The notes beneath the pieces are model-generated. The model saw only the letters and a program-made list of their open reading frames with translations, was not told the DNA's origin and ran no database searches. The translations under genes were made by a program, and so were the position numbers. Shown here in pieces: positions 20,998 through 30,373 of a stretch of 64,000 bases of DNA (position 1 is its first letter; each line of letters opens with the position of its first letter). The DNA lies in assembly GCF_000517405.1 (NCBI RefSeq), contig NZ_CP006568.1, positions 434,001 through 498,000 of the forward strand, read 5' to 3'. This DNA is from Candidatus Sodalis pierantonius str. SOPE. GTDB lineage: Bacteria; Pseudomonadota; Gammaproteobacteria; Enterobacterales; Enterobacteriaceae.

Positions 20998-21439
20998 TTA
21001 GCGACTGTTTTCATAGCGAAAGGTCATTTCGCCACCGGCGCTGTCCTGCTGCCAGCGCAGCGCGACGTGCCGCTGCCCGCCCTGATCTAACAGCCAGCGC
21101 GCATAGGCGCCTTCCAGAACGGCCGCCAGACCGGTTCGCTTTGCCCGGCGGGCGTGGCGCGGTGGCTTCGGGCGTCAGGCGGACATAGCCCCAGTGAAAG
21201 CAAGACCAAAGCCGATTCAGTCCGTCCTCCAACTCGCCCACCGTGGCGGCGGCAGGCTGCGGGAAACGGCAGGCCAACTGCTCCCCCACCAGATTCAGAA
21301 ACTGACGCTTGTCCTCATCGCCGGCGTTATCGCTGATGCCCGCTATAAGCAGACCCACCAGATCCTGTCAGCCGGGCTGAGTTTGCCGCTGGCGGTAGTA
21401 GTCCAGCGTCGTGGATGTCTGCAGATCTTCCTGCTTCAT
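20998..21439 (-). pseudogene. bcsD: bcsD, cellulose synthase subunit D, nonsense and frameshift
   Basis: BcsD forms the periplasmic ring that helps pack cellulose chains in type I bcs systems. The ATG overlaps the bcsC stop. TGA replaces a codon after RQRQTQPG at about residue 25; the frame then gives DLVGLLIAGISDNAGDEDKR. A second lesion near 21150 moves the C-terminal part (GAYARWLLDQGGQRHVALRW) to another frame, ending at 20998. Identification rests on the operon position and the general sequence pattern. Confidence 0.75.
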
Positions 21440-24400
21440 TATTGGCCACCTAAAAGATATTTTAAAAACAACTGCGCCGAACCTTCGGAATAATCGCCAA
21501 AAGTGTCATAACTTAACTGCCCGCCGACGCTCATTTGCGGGTTGATTTTATAGACCCCTTTAGCATGGACGTTATAGCCGACGCCATATTCGCTACTGCC
21601 GCTGTAATAGGCGTCATCGGCATAGCCATTGGCCACCAGGGACGCCATTTCCGCCTGCATGTCGGGGTCGTGGGGATAATAGTCGCTCTTATCCTGATTA
21701 TAGGATTGATAGCCGATAACGCCGCCCAACGTCAGATTCCAGTCGTCGAAGGTCTGGATGTAGTCAACTGGCAGCGAGAGGCTGATGTAGTTTTGCGGGC
21801 TGAAGTAGCCGCCCTGGCCATAGCTGAAATAGCTCAGATTGCGATCAAACGCCATCCAGGTCAGGTTTACTCCGCTGCGCAGTTCGCGGCCGTCGGCGCG
21901 ATAGGGACGGAAATAGACCCCCGACGAGGCGTTGATACCGGTGTTGCTTTTGACGTTGTCGCCCAGATAGCTGTAAGCGCCCAAACCGGCATACAGGCCA
22001 ATGTCGCCATCGTCATAGGCGTACTGCACGCTGCCGCCGTTGCGCGTTACCTGGCCCCAATGTTTCCCGCTAATTGCGTCGCGCGCGCCGACGTAGGCCA
22101 GCAGACTGTCCGTGACCGCCCGCCGTTCGGCGCGGAAGGTCAACTGGCTGAAGTTCGACAGCCGGGGCGACCATTCGACGCCGCCCACCCAGGAGGCCAT
22201 ATCGTTATCGGTTCCGAGCGGCGTCGACCCCACGTCGACTTTGTAGCGTTCGCCCTTTAACGCCAGATTGACCTCGGTCCCCGTCGCTTTCTGCGCGCCG
22301 GAAGAATCGGCGACGTAATCGCCGCTGTTGATGCTATCGCTGGTGGACGTATTGGTCGTGGTGCTGGTGGCGCCATCGGATCCGGTGGTGGTGGATGTCG
22401 TGGTGGTAGAGGTTGTCGCGCCCGCGGCGGCGTTGGCGACCCGCTGGCCCTGCTGTAGCGCGCCGGTGCCGAAACGATTATTGGCGAAGCCGGAAGAGCT
22501 GCCCGCATCCAGAGAAACGGGTGTCACCGTTAGGCTAAGCCGGGCGTTATCGACCGGCGAGCCGGAAATCGTCAGCGGGGCTTTGACTTCGGTCAGATTG
22601 CTCAGGCCGTTTTCGCCGTCGCGGCTGCGCACCGCCACTTCGCCCTCCGCCCAAGTGGCGGTTTTCTCTCGGACCTGGTTCATCAGATCGTTGATTTGGG
22701 TCAGCGTCCGGGTCTCCGGCGTAGTGGTCGGCGTCGTCGCGCGGCTATCGTCGCCAAAAGGATTATCGGCGCTTTGCAGACCGCCGACCAGCGACACCGC
22801 GCCGTTGTCGGTGTCGGTGTCGGCCATGCCGATGATCCGGCCTTTGGCGGAGCGCAGCAGCGCCATGGCCTGGTCGTGATCCCCTTGCGCCTCGGCCACG
22901 CGCGCTTCCAGGATCAAGCGGTCCACCGATCGGGGCCCTTGCATGCCGTCGAGCAATTGCCGGGCGCGCGCGATGTCGCCCTGGGCCAGAGCCGTATTGA
23001 CCGCGCCTTCCCGCGCGTCGGTATTTTGCGGTTCGCGCGTCAGGACATAATTGTAGATCTTCGCCGCCTGAGCATTCATCTTACCGCTCTGATAAAGGCG
23101 CGCCATCGCCAGCATCAGCCCGGTATCCTGCGGGTCGTTTTGCAGCGCGACGATCAATTTATCGTAAGCGGCGGCATATTGACCGCGTTCGCGCAGCGTA
23201 TCCGCTTGATTAATCACCGCGCCTTGACGCAGGCGGCTTAGCTCAGCCGGTGTACTGGCGGCGACAATCGCGGGGTTATTGAGGAAGGCGGCGGCTTCAT
23301 CGGTCAGCCCCGTCTGGTTCAATACGCCGATTTGCGCGGCGTAATCGCCGATGCCGCCGTGGATCGGCTGGCGCAGGTTGGTACGTACCAGCGAGACCTC
23401 AGTGGTGTTATCCCCCAGCGTTTGCAGACACTGCGCCAGATCGCGCACGGCGCGGTTGCGGCGGCCCTCCGGGATCCAGGCCAGCCATTGGGCGGCGGTG
23501 GCCATACGCCCGGTTTCGCTGGCAAGCAGCGCCGCGGTATACAGATTGTCCACCGGCGCGCCACGCTGGGCAATCGCGCTCATCAGCCCCTGCGCGCGGG
23601 CGCTGTCACCCTGTTGTTGCAGAATACGCACCATATCCAGCCGCACCCAGACATTGGTCGGCTGTTTTTGTAGCGCCTTATTCAGTCGCGCCAGCTCCTG
23701 CTGCGTATTACCCGCCTGTAACGCCTGCTGTGCCTGCCTGCGCAGCGGATCCACGCTATTGCCGGCCATTTCGCGCGGGCGTTCATCGGCGGGCAGGGTT
23801 TGCAGCAACTGTTGAGCGTTGCGGGGCTTATTTTCCTGGCGCAGCGTGTAATACAGACCCAGCCTGGCATCCTTGTTCTGTGCGTCGCGGCTGAGGATAG
23901 TACGATAGGTCTGCTCCGCGCCGCTGAGATCGTTTTGCTGGAAATGCTGCCATAGGGCGCTATCGCCGGGATGGCGCTGGATATAGCGGTCATAGTCCGC
24001 CTTGTCGGCGGCCTGCGGCCGGGCGGAGGGAATGCCGGCCAGGGTGTCATAGTATTCCACCGCCAAACTGTCCGGCGGCGCGGCATCCCGGAACAGCACG
24101 CGGTAGCTTGCCACCGCCTGCGCGGCACTGCCGCTGGCCGCCAACCGGCGGGCGTTGTCCAACTGCTCAGGGGGGATGGCCTGTACGGCGTTGGCGCTGT
24201 CCAGGCTCCCCAGGCGCGTATCGTTGGGGGAAACTGCCGTTAAGCGGGCGCGCCATCTCGCCGCCTGCGCCTGATTGCCGTCTTGCAGCGCATAGAGCGC
24301 CAGCAGGTAAAGGGCATCGGCATTATTCTCGTCCACCGCCAATACTTTTTGCAGCGATTCCCGTGCCAGATCGTCATGGCTTTTATCGTGCCAATAGGCG

Positions 24401-24483
24401 GCCTGCTGCAACAGGGCGTTAATCGCCGGACTGTTGTCGGCGGCGCACCAGGAGGCAAAGATTGGTTTAGCGACCCGTTTCAT
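21439..24483 (-). CDS. bcsC: BcsC, cellulose export outer-membrane channel with TPR repeats
   Basis: The protein combines a periplasmic TPR scaffold with a C-terminal beta-barrel that exports cellulose. The frame is open for 1014 residues, against about 1150 in E. coli. TPR-like repeats fill the first 550 or so residues (for example DALYLLALYALQDGNQAQAA). The C-terminal barrel domain is clear (YFSYGQGGYFSPQNYISLSLP, GSAQLFLKYLLGGQ). A Thr/Ser-rich low-complexity insert lies at about residues 680-725. No signal peptide is visible at the N-terminus (MKRVAKPIFASWCAADNS), so the start may be damaged. With bcsA, B, D and Z broken it can have no cellulose role. Confidence 0.85.
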   Translation of the reverse strand: MKRVAKPIFASWCAADNSPAINALLQQAAYWHDKSHDDLARESLQKVLAVDENNADALYLLALYALQDGNQAQAARWRARLTAVSPNDTRLGSLDSANAVQAIPPEQLDNARRLAASGSAAQAVASYRVLFRDAAPPDSLAVEYYDTLAGIPSARPQAADKADYDRYIQRHPGDSALWQHFQQNDLSGAEQTYRTILSRDAQNKDARLGLYYTLRQENKPRNAQQLLQTLPADERPREMAGNSVDPLRRQAQQALQAGNTQQELARLNKALQKQPTNVWVRLDMVRILQQQGDSARAQGLMSAIAQRGAPVDNLYTAALLASETGRMATAAQWLAWIPEGRRNRAVRDLAQCLQTLGDNTTEVSLVRTNLRQPIHGGIGDYAAQIGVLNQTGLTDEAAAFLNNPAIVAASTPAELSRLRQGAVINQADTLRERGQYAAAYDKLIVALQNDPQDTGLMLAMARLYQSGKMNAQAAKIYNYVLTREPQNTDAREGAVNTALAQGDIARARQLLDGMQGPRSVDRLILEARVAEAQGDHDQAMALLRSAKGRIIGMADTDTDNGAVSLVGGLQSADNPFGDDSRATTPTTTPETRTLTQINDLMNQVREKTATWAEGEVAVRSRDGENGLSNLTEVKAPLTISGSPVDNARLSLTVTPVSLDAGSSSGFANNRFGTGALQQGQRVANAAAGATTSTTTTSTTTGSDGATSTTTNTSTSDSINSGDYVADSSGAQKATGTEVNLALKGERYKVDVGSTPLGTDNDMASWVGGVEWSPRLSNFSQLTFRAERRAVTDSLLAYVGARDAISGKHWGQVTRNGGSVQYAYDDGDIGLYAGLGAYSYLGDNVKSNTGINASSGVYFRPYRADGRELRSGVNLTWMAFDRNLSYFSYGQGGYFSPQNYISLSLPVDYIQTFDDWNLTLGGVIGYQSYNQDKSDYYPHDPDMQAEMASLVANGYADDAYYSGSSEYGVGYNVHAKGVYKINPQMSVGGQLSYDTFGDYSEGSAQLFLKYLLGGQ

Positions 24484-24520
24484 AACCGATACCCATAGAA
24501 CCCACTCCGCAATGCCTCAT

Positions 24521-26422
24521 TTACTGATCCTGATGAGGGTTGGCGCTGTTGGCCAGCCGTTTGGCGGCATGGCGAGCCAGCAGAAGATAAACACCGCTGC
24601 CGACCAGCAGGGCACATAACAGCCCGCACAGCGCGAGCAGGATGATGTGCTGATTGGCGTACCACAGCACCCGCATGTACCAGGGCATTTCACCGCGCGG
24701 GAACAGCGCGCCGACGCTAAAGCTGCGTACGCCATTCTCGTTATTAATCACCGCCACATCGCCGAGAATGCCGGTGGCATTGCCGGCGCGGGCCGCCATC
24801 GCCATCAGCGTGGCGATTTGGCCGGCAGCAGCATCACCGTCTGGGAAAAGTCGGCCATACGGGTAAAAGGAAACGAGGCGCCCACATAATAGGAAAGATT
24901 CGGCAGCAGGCCGAAATGATAGGTGCGGCTCAAATCAATATACGAGTCCGGATCGATGCGGCTTTTAATGGTATTGCTGGTGAGCAGGCTAGGGGGCATT
25001 CGGCTTCGGCCGCAAAGAGAAATAGAATTGCATCTGGTTATCGCCATAAATCAGATAGGGCGCCAGTTGCAAGGTATAGCGTTCCTGACGGGAGTCGCCG
25101 CCCAGCTTACGCCACAACCCTTTTAGCAGGCCGCGCTTGTTCACCGGCAGGCTGTAAAGGAAGGTGCCGTTGAGGGTGACATCCAGTTTGGAGTGATCTT
25201 CATCGATTCCGCTGTCGGCGGGAAAGCGGTAACCAACGTAGACCGGAATGTGGTCGCCGTCCCACATAAACAGATCCGGCGCGGCGCGAAAGCCAATGCG
25301 GATGCCGTCGTGATACAGCCCGCTGGCGGTCAGTGATTGGATGTCCTGCGTCAGTTCCTTCAGATAGACCGGGCGACTGGTGTCTATCCAGCGCGGCGCG
25401 TCATAAGGCTGGCGTTCAGGTATGGCTTGCTCCTGCACCTGGATGACATCCTGTTTTGCCGGCAGCGGCGTCGAAATCAACTGCCACGCGGCCTGGCGCA
25501 GCTCGGCGCCGTTGCGTCCCACCACCAGCAGCAGTTTATACACCGGATTTTGCGGATTATTGATGACCTGCAGCGTCGGGCCCGTTACCTGCGGCAGGGT
25601 CAGCGTGCCGATTTTGTCCTCCGGTTCGCCGAACAGGATGCCGTTTTGCGCCGGCAGCGCGTCGAGCAATACGGCGAAATCGACGCTGCGGTAGCTGGAA
25701 TGCAGGCCAAAATAGGAGGCCAACATACTGGCGGCTTCCACCGCATCCGGTTTTAGAGTCCGGGAAAACAGGAAGGCCAGCGAGGAGCCTTTCATCGATT
25801 GCGGATCAAAGAGCGGACGGGGAAAATGAGATAAATCCCTACCGATATCAAGGAGTTGGCTGCTTAACTGCATATGGGTGTCGGGCAGGAGGGTTACCCA
25901 ATATTTGTCGGTCAGATCCCGCTCGCAGGTAAGCGTATTATCATCGCTGACGCTGAAGCTTAGATTGTTTTTCCCCACCACCATCGCCGACGGGACGTCC
26001 AGCCGATAGACGTTATTGCCGCTCGCCGTTTGATTTAGGCGGATATCGCCCAGATCTTGGCCGTTGAGCATCAAGCGCAGGCGGGTATCCCGCGCCGCCA
26101 GCGCCGGCGACACTTTCAGCGCCAAAGAGAGATGGGCGTTGGTGACTACCTGATTTTGCGCCAGGGTGAAGATAATCCCCGATTGCAACTGACCGCCGCT
26201 GAGGGTCAGGCCGTTGGGCTGGCCCATTTCCTCGATGCTAATGGTTTCATCATCAATCGGATTCATCGGCGCCAGGGGAAAGCCGGCCGGCAGCGGTGGC
26301 AAACGGTAAAGCGGCGCGGCGCTATCCTGGTCGGCACCGTTGGCCGGCGTCGCGGCCGCGGCCACCGATGCCGACAACAGCGCCGCCGCCAGAGAAACCA
26401 TCATCCTGAAATGACATGACAT
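24521..26422 (-). pseudogene. bcsB: bcsB, cellulose synthase periplasmic subunit, frameshifts and deletion
   Basis: BcsB guides the nascent glucan across the periplasm. The frame from 26422 has a signal peptide and the conserved region NNVYRLDVPSAMVVGKNNLSF, up to FYFSLRPKPNAP. Near 25000 it shifts, and DPDSYIDLSRTYHF and FPFTRMADFSQTV continue in another frame. Near 24815 it shifts again to the C-terminal part with the membrane anchor (LLALCGLLCALLVGSGVYLL). Well over 100 residues usual for the family are missing at the second break. Confidence 0.9.
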
Positions 26423-26442
26423 ATGTTTGATTCCGCCTGTCC

Positions 26443-27908
26443 TTATGCCGTCTCACCTGGCCCGGCGGACCGGGCGTGCTTTTTCTTCTGACCGCGTTCT
26501 TTCCAAGTGTTATAGAACAACTCGAATACGCAGCGCACAATGCTGGCAAATGAGCGCAAAGGACGATCGCGCTGGTAGGGGAGCGCCAGCCAGGCATCGG
26601 CGCGCGCCATCACCACCCGTACCAGCTCGCGCCGCTTATCCAGAGGCATCTCTTTAAACATGAGCCGAATCACGTCCGGGCCGGTGTGGATCACGCTGAC
26701 CGGAATGCAGACGCTTCCTGATTGCAGCCGTAGCTCCACCTCTTCAAGCGTGTCGTGAAGATAGCGATCGTCCGGAGTCACCAATTTCACGCCGCCCATG
26801 GAGAGATCCCGCGTTTCGCTGACCACGGAGATGCCGCTGGCGTAATGAATGATGGCCGGAATCGTCACTTCGACGCAGATGGTTTTGCGCACCTGGCGCG
26901 TTTCTTTGGCCACCGCGATGGCCGCCAGCAAAATAATAACGCTGAGCTTCGCCCACACGACGTTGAACACGATGACGCGCGGGTCGACGTTGAAATAGTC
27001 ATACATGACCGCCCGCGCTATCCCCGCGATAATGCCCAGCACCAGCAAACAGGCCACGATGATATGCGGGCGCACGATGTGGGCGTCGAAAAACCCCTCA
27101 TCTAACAAGCCACCCTTATCCGTCACGTTAAATTTGCCATGCTTGGGGGAGATGAGGGTCAACAGGGTCGGAATGATCAAATGAAACGCCATCACCGTTT
27201 CGTAAATCTCACCCCAGAAGGTGTAACGGTAACGGCCGTTCATGCGTGAATTCAGCCAGATGGCCATAAACAGATGTGGTAGCACATAGGCGAAAATCGT
27301 ACTGGCCGACGAGGCGATAATATTCTGGTTGAAAAGGAGATACGCCAGCGGCACGGTTAAAAATACCACCCGCGACAGGCCGTATTGAAAATACAGCATG
27401 GCGTTGAGATAGCACAATCGCTGTTGCCACTTCAGTCCGCGGCCGAATAGCGGGTTATCCATGCGCAAGATTTGTGTCATGCCGCGCGCCCAGCGGATAC
27501 GCTGGATGACATGCAGCCCCAGTCGTTCGGTGGCCAGGCCGGCCGCCAGCGGGATCGCCAAGAAGGCCGAATTCCAGCCCTTACGCTGTAGTTTGAGCTC
27601 GGTATGGGAATCTTCGGTGACGGTCTCCACCGCAAAGCCGTGGGTTTCCTCCAGCGCCGTCCGGCGAATTACCGCGCAGGAGCCGCAGAAGAAGGTCGCG
27701 TTCCAGTTATCGTTGCCCTGCTGCACCGGTCCGTAAAACAGCGCGCCCTCATTCGGGTTATGCCGCGCCGCCGAGAGATTGCGCTCGAACGGGTCGGGAG
27801 AATAAAAATAGTGCGGCGTTTGCAGCAGCGCCAGCCGCGGGTCAATGAGAAAACTGCCGACGGTGGCTTGCAGGAAACCGCGCGTCGCGACGTGGTCGCA
27901 GTCAAACA
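26443..27908 (-). pseudogene. bcsA: bcsA 3' part, cellulose synthase catalytic subunit
   Basis: The C-terminal two thirds of BcsA: the substrate-binding DCDH, the TED motif (VTEDSHTELKL) and the acceptor QRIRW, followed by membrane helices and a PilZ domain (DLSMGG). In PilZ the c-di-GMP arginine motif reads RKTIC, where RxxxR is expected, so the second Arg looks replaced by Cys (TGC). IS5 copy D is inserted exactly at VFD-CDH, within the catalytic motif. The frame runs to the stop at 26443 with no other break. Confidence 0.93.
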
Positions 27909-28963
27909 CGCTTTGTTGAATAAATCCGAAATTTGTGACGACTTCCTCCCTATCAGGGCGATTGTTACATGATGCGGACGCTGTTTGGCATTCCTAACAA
28001 CGTGATCCGGTTAAGCGCTTTGACCATTGCCATAGCCTCACCTACCTGCGCGTCATAGTCATGCAGACTCAGATGACCACCCAGAAGTATTTTAAACCGG
28101 AACATGGCCGTTTCAGCCAGTGAACGCCGGTGATAACCTACTTTCTTTTTCCAGGTATCGTTATTGCCGCTCAGATGCTGATTTGCCACCGCATGGTTAC
28201 GCTCATGGTATCGAGCTGGCCAATATTGCGCACCACTTCGCGGTGGGATAAGCGGCTTTATTTTTTTCCTCAGCAGAGCATCATGACAGTAACGCGTATC
28301 GTAAGCACTGTCAGCCGACGCTTCCCTGATTTTCCGGTGGGTTTGGTTAATCAGCCCGGGCAGCGCCTGCGCATCTGTCGTACCGCTTAGCGATAAATCG
28401 GCACAGATAATTTCATGTGTCGCGCTATCTACTGCCAGATGAAGCTTGCGCCATACTCTGCGCCTCTCAGCCCCATGCTGTCTGACTTTCCATTCGCCTT
28501 CGCCGAAGATTTTCAGGCCGGTGCCATCGATGACCAGGTGTGAGATTTCGCCGCGGGTTGGCGTTTTTATGCTGATGTCGACGGTTTTTGCTCGCCGGCT
28601 GACCAGAGAGTAATCTGGGCAGCGCAGCGACAGCCCCATCAGTTTAAAAATCGAGTCAACGAAACCCTGTAACGCCCGGAGCGAAAGGTTAAACACGCGC
28701 TTTATCATCAGAACCGTGGTAATGGCCATATCGGTGTAGTGAAGCGGCCGGCCACGATGTTCAGGTGGTGTACTCTCAGTCCATGCAGCAATGGCTGACT
28801 CATCAAGCCATACTGTCAGGTCCCCCCGCTGCCTGAGCGCATTGTTATATGCGGGCCAGTTGGTGATTTTAAACTTTTGCTTTGCCATGGGGACCTGATG
28901 TTGAAACGAATGTAGTGATCAGAGCCGCCAGTCACCTAAAAGTTCGATTTATTCAACAAAGCC
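27909..28963 (-). mobile_element. IS5-family element, copy D, in bcsA with perfect duplication
   Basis: The 1055-bp element is on the minus strand, flanked by AGTCAAACA at 27900-27908 and 28964-28972 (9 bp, identical). This is an original insertion site and splits the bcsA catalytic motif. Confidence 0.96.
27965..28888 (-). CDS. IS5-family transposase, copy D (intact)
   Basis: This is a 307-residue frame with all catalytic residues. Distinctive variants are LKIFGEGEW and FKILLGG (Ile instead of Thr). Confidence 0.94.
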   Translation of the reverse strand: MAKQKFKITNWPAYNNALRQRGDLTVWLDESAIAAWTESTPPEHRGRPLHYTDMAITTVLMIKRVFNLSLRALQGFVDSIFKLMGLSLRCPDYSLVSRRAKTVDISIKTPTRGEISHLVIDGTGLKIFGEGEWKVRQHGAERRRVWRKLHLAVDSATHEIICADLSLSGTTDAQALPGLINQTHRKIREASADSAYDTRYCHDALLRKKIKPLIPPRSGAQYWPARYHERNHAVANQHLSGNNDTWKKKVGYHRRSLAETAMFRFKILLGGHLSLHDYDAQVGEAMAMVKALNRITLLGMPNSVRIM

Positions 28964-29167
28964 AGTCAAACACGCAAATCAGTTCGCCCCGGGTCAGGGT
29001 CAGGGCATGGTTAAGGTTGCCCGCTTTTGCGTGTTTATTATCGTCGCGGGTGATATAGCCTACGCCGGCGTCGGCGGCAAACACCGCAAATTCGCTACGC
29101 TTGCCATCATCGAGAATATAGATACGCATTTTATCGCGCGGGTAATCAATGCATTGCGCCGCCAATA
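28964..29167 (-). pseudogene. bcsA: bcsA middle fragment between two IS5 copies
   Basis: The 204-bp fragment encodes LAAQCIDYPRDKMRIYILDD and DNKHAKAGNLNHALTLTRGE, the glycosyltransferase region just before the DxD motif. It joins the 26443-27908 part after removal of copy D. At 29167 it is cut by IS5 copy E. The N-terminal part of bcsA, about 280 residues in the family, is not in the window. Confidence 0.92.
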
Positions 29168-30222
29168 CGCTTTGTTGAATAAATCCGAAATTTGTGACGA
29201 CTTCCTCCCTATCAGGGCGATTGTTACATGATGCGAACGCTGTTTGGCATTCCTAACAACGTGATCCGATTAAGCGCTTTGACCATTGCCATAGCCTCAC
29301 CTACCTGCGCGTCATAGTCATGCAGACTCAGATGACCACCCAGAAGTGTTTTAAACCGGAACATGGCCGTTTCAGCCAGTGAACGTCGGTGATAACCTAC
29401 TTTCTTTTTCCAGGTATCGTTATTGCCGCTCAGATGCTGATTTGCCACCGCATGGTTACGCTCATGGTATCGAGCTGGCCAATATTGCGCACCACTTCGC
29501 GGTGGGATAAGCGGCTTTATTTTTTTCCTCAGCAGAGCATCATGACAGTAACGCGTATCGTAAGCACTGTCAGCCGACGCTTCCCTGATTTTCCGGTGGG
29601 TTTGGTTAATCAGCCCGGGCAGCGCCTGCGCATCTGTCGTACCGCTTAGCGATAAATCGGCACAGATAATTTCATGTGTCGCGCTATCTACTGCCAGATG
29701 AAGCTTGCGCCATACTCTGCGCCTCTCAGCCCCATGCTGCCTGACTTTCCATTCGCCTTCGCCGAAGATTTTCAGGCCGGTGCCATCGATGACCAGGTGT
29801 GAGATTTCGCCGCGGGTTGGCGTTTTTATGCTGATGTCGACGGTTTTTGCTCGCCGGCTGACCAGAGAGTAATCTGGGCAGCGCAGCGACAGCCCCATCA
29901 GTTTAAAAATCGCGTCAACGAAACCCTGTAACGCCCGGAGCGAAAGGTTAAACACGCGCTTTATCATCAGAACCGTGGTAATGGCCATATCGGTGTAGTG
30001 AAGCGGCCGGCCACGATGTTCAGGGGGTGTACTCTCAGTCCATGCAGCAATGGCTGACTCATCAAGCCATACTGTCATGTCCCCCCGCTGCCTGAGCGCA
30101 TTGTTGTATGCGGGCCAGTTGGTGATTTTAAACTTTTGCTTTGCCATGGGGACCTGATGTTGAAACGAATGTAGTGATCAGAGCCGCCAGTCACCTAAAA
30201 GTTCGATTTATTCAACAAAGCC
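29168..30222 (-). mobile_element. IS5-family element, copy E, recombinant flanks
   Basis: The 1055-bp element has non-matching flanks: bcsA sequence (CCGCCAATA) at 29159-29167 and LuxR-gene sequence (CCTACAACG) at 30223-30231. The second is the reverse complement of CGTTGTAGG beside copy A at 5071, which marks copies A and E as the two ends of an inversion. Confidence 0.95.
29224..30147 (-). CDS. IS5-family transposase, copy E (intact)
   Basis: This is a 307-residue frame with the DDE residues. It shares RGDMTVW and GFVDAIFKL with copy C and has LKIFGEGEW as in copies D and F. Confidence 0.94.
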   Translation of the reverse strand: MAKQKFKITNWPAYNNALRQRGDMTVWLDESAIAAWTESTPPEHRGRPLHYTDMAITTVLMIKRVFNLSLRALQGFVDAIFKLMGLSLRCPDYSLVSRRAKTVDISIKTPTRGEISHLVIDGTGLKIFGEGEWKVRQHGAERRRVWRKLHLAVDSATHEIICADLSLSGTTDAQALPGLINQTHRKIREASADSAYDTRYCHDALLRKKIKPLIPPRSGAQYWPARYHERNHAVANQHLSGNNDTWKKKVGYHRRSLAETAMFRFKTLLGGHLSLHDYDAQVGEAMAMVKALNRITLLGMPNSVRIM

Positions 30223-30373
30223 CCTACAACGTTGCACTGTTCATCAAAAAAAGGATTTATATCAAAAACATAAGGCTGGATGCAGTTTTCTCTGCCGAAT
30301 GCTGATGTAACAACTAACGATAGCGAAACGTTCTTGTCCATCACTATTTTATCATAATGTTTAAACTCATCCT
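30223..30373 (-). pseudogene. LuxR-type regulator, 5' part (gene 2)
   Basis: The minus strand reads DEFKHYDKIVMDKNVSLSLV, then a segment with FDINPFFDEQCN, and runs into IS5 copy E. Through the shared 9 bp it continues in frame as VVGTISEARPLLFF at 5071. The start codon is not visible, because IS5 copy F cuts the gene at 30374. The segment probably belongs to a sensory domain upstream of the HTH. Confidence 0.8.

Noticed and set aside
21535..22260. Plus-strand frame of 241 codons opposite bcsC
   Set aside because: It lies wholly antisense to the well-supported BcsC barrel domain and has Val/Ala/Ile-rich composition typical of such shadows.
29389..29649. Recurrent 86-codon frame antisense to every IS5 transposase
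   Set aside because: It recurs only because the IS copies are near-identical. It lies antisense to the DDE domain and has no start signal or family.
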